Of a DNA stretch of 39,857 nucleotides, positions 39,060 to 39,857 are shown piece by piece. The DNA lies in NCBI GenBank assembly GCA_964611335.1, contig CAZSXR010000006.1, positions 1-39,857 of the forward strand, written 5' to 3'. A program made the translations under genes and the position numbers. The notes beneath the pieces were generated by a model. That model saw nothing but the letters and a program-made list of their open reading frames with translations, searched no databases and was not told the origin of the DNA. The stretch comes from BOG-1112 sp964611335 (GTDB lineage Bacteria; Bdellovibrionota_B; Oligoflexia; Oligoflexales; Bog-1112). The stretch's first letter is position 1; the number at the start of each line of letters is the position of its first letter.

Positions 39060-39136
39060 TAAATTCCCTCTTTGATTTTTGTTAAACAGTAACAAATAAA
39101 AATACCCACTAAGAAACCTGGCTGAAACTCAATCAT
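39059..39136 (-). CDS. Tiny 25-residue membrane peptide
   Basis: MIEFQPGFLVGIFICYCLTK then IKEGI: a single short transmembrane stretch. ATG overlaps the repressor stop (ATGA), GAGGAG about 8 bases before it. Could be a membrane toxin-like or immunity peptide; unassigned. Confidence 0.5.
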   Translation of the reverse strand: MIEFQPGFLVGIFICYCLTKIKEGI

Positions 39137-39345
39137 CGTCCTTGCTCCTCTAAAAACATATCTAAGAGTTTGTCAGCGCTGATTTTTAAAGCCTTCCGCA
39201 TCCTATCCAGTACATAAATATCCGGCTTTCTTTTTGAGCGCTCATATTGGCATATAGCTGGTTGAGTTACATTCAGCAATTCAGCCATTTCTGTTTGAGA
39301 CTTCCCGATGAAGCGCCTATATTTTGCAAACTTATTTTCTTTCAT
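39133..39345 (-). CDS. Cro/CI-type (XRE) helix-turn-helix repressor
   Basis: 70 residues: FAKYRRFIGKSQTEMAELLNVTQPAICQYERSKRKPDIYVLDRMRKALKIS is a complete XRE HTH, the recognition helix being TQPAICQYERS. Cro-sized, no C-terminal dimer/protease domain. It sits late in the leftward operon, so as a Cro- or transition regulator it may repress the early or hub promoters. No operator could be tied to it directly. Confidence 0.88.
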   Translation of the reverse strand: MKENKFAKYRRFIGKSQTEMAELLNVTQPAICQYERSKRKPDIYVLDRMRKALKISADKLLDMFLEEQGR

Positions 39346-39360
39346 CCTTCAAGCTCCTTT

Positions 39361-39840
39361 CTAGCTTTCATCCGCTCGGTGGTAAACAGTGGTGCTGTTC
39401 AACCAATTGGCGGTATTAATAAAAATAGCTTTCATTTCATCAGAATACCCAAAGCGTTTTTGGTTTATTTCAATGCTCTTGAAAATACAGCCGTCATTGT
39501 GGCGTAACCCTGAACACTTCCAATCTATCAGCATTTCAATAATGTCGACCAAATTCATATCCTGTATGCCATTTTCAAAATGCTCAGGGTGATGCCGGTT
39601 GTTTGTGTAGTGGTTTTTTAAAGCTGGTTCCATTTGTTCTAAAAATGATTTATATTCATCTGAGCCATAGGTGCAAGTTCTCAACAAGGGGGTGAATTTG
39701 TCAAAAACATCTACCTCCGCCGGTGTTAGTTTACTTTGGTCGTGACTCTCAGCACGTCCTAACAGGTCGACTATAACGGCGTTAATATAATTGCGTACCG
39801 TCTCAATATGCCTCATTGTTTTAAACTTAGATTCCGTCAT
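39361..39840 (-). CDS. DUF5662 family protein
   Basis: 159 residues. MRHIETVRNYINAVIVDLLGRAESHDQSKLTPAEVDVF, YGSDEYKSFL, NHYTNNRHHPEHFENG, DMNLVDIIEMLIDWKCSGLRHNDGCIFKSIEINQKRF all match DUF5662, whose His/Asp pairs (HD, HHPEH) suggest an HD-like metal hydrolase. Common in phages; function unknown. AGGA about 11 bases before ATG 39840; in a circular genome it follows the zinc-knuckle gene. Confidence 0.9.
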   Translation of the reverse strand: MTESKFKTMRHIETVRNYINAVIVDLLGRAESHDQSKLTPAEVDVFDKFTPLLRTCTYGSDEYKSFLEQMEPALKNHYTNNRHHPEHFENGIQDMNLVDIIEMLIDWKCSGLRHNDGCIFKSIEINQKRFGYSDEMKAIFINTANWLNSTTVYHRADES

Positions 39841-39857
39841 CTGCTAATTCCTTCCTA

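Noticed and set aside
1..39857. Prophage or plasmid rather than phage genome
   Set aside because: No integrase, attachment site, host flanks, partition or replication-initiator plasmid genes were found; nearly all genes fit a lytic-style phage map, though a Cro-like repressor is present.

Overview
The window reads as an entire ~39.9 kb genome of a tailed double-stranded DNA phage, probably a podovirus-like virus: there is a DnaB-type helicase, an ERF annealing protein, terminase, portal, scaffold, a P22-like coat protein, short-tail connector proteins and several large internal or ejection-type virion proteins, but no tail tape measure, sheath or tail-tube gene. No integrase, excisionase, tRNA, rRNA, IS element or CRISPR array was seen. 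The host cannot be named; it is a bacterium using ordinary AGGAG ribosome-binding sites. The two window ends join cleanly: a 35-codon minus-strand gene running off position 1 meets an in-frame TAG at 39855-39857, followed by a normal ribosome-binding site for the next gene. I therefore think this is a circular or circularly permuted assembly cut at an arbitrary point.

Layout. (1) A leftward early operon starts at a sigma70-type promoter near 8.32 kb and runs through about two dozen small, mostly overlapping genes to position 1, then across the ends to 38.74 kb. It carries a ribbon-helix-helix regulator, zinc-knuckle proteins, ERF recombinase, a PD-(D/E)XK nuclease, a Dam-like adenine methyltransferase, a DUF1376-type replication protein, DnaB helicase, a DUF7666 protein with NTGxx repeats, a DUF551-like protein, a DUF5662 protein and a Cro/CI-type repressor. 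(2) A rightward middle operon (8.57-10.03 kb) begins with a structured leader RNA and encodes a phage sigma-70 family factor. (3) A short leftward operon (10.65-10.03 kb) encodes another DNA-binding protein and opposes the sigma operon. (4) A long rightward late operon (10.75-38.69 kb) also begins with a structured leader RNA. It encodes small terminase, ejection proteins (one with a peptidase M15-like domain), a terminase large subunit split into two in-frame ORFs, portal, scaffold, coat, connectors and fibre-like proteins. It then carries a set of enzymes: GH16 glycosidase, retropepsin-like aspartic protease, YkuD-like protein, serine esterase, metallophosphoesterase and a nucleotide kinase-like protein. 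It ends at a strong intrinsic terminator at 38.72 kb, converging on the leftward operon.

How it may work (inference): host RNA polymerase starts the leftward operon to make replication and recombination proteins, and the phage sigma factor then redirects polymerase to later genes. Two divergent intergenic hubs (8.27-8.70 and 10.65-11.00 kb) hold the control: operator-like repeats, overlapping promoters, and two leader RNAs of similar architecture whose predicted 5' ends coincide with the start of their closing stems. That layout recalls the put antitermination RNAs of phage HK022. Many genes under 55 codons, found by reading the gaps, fill almost all space in the leftward operons. The most unusual items are the twin leader RNAs, the clan AA protease, the in-frame split terminase, and two exported proteins inside the virion operon.
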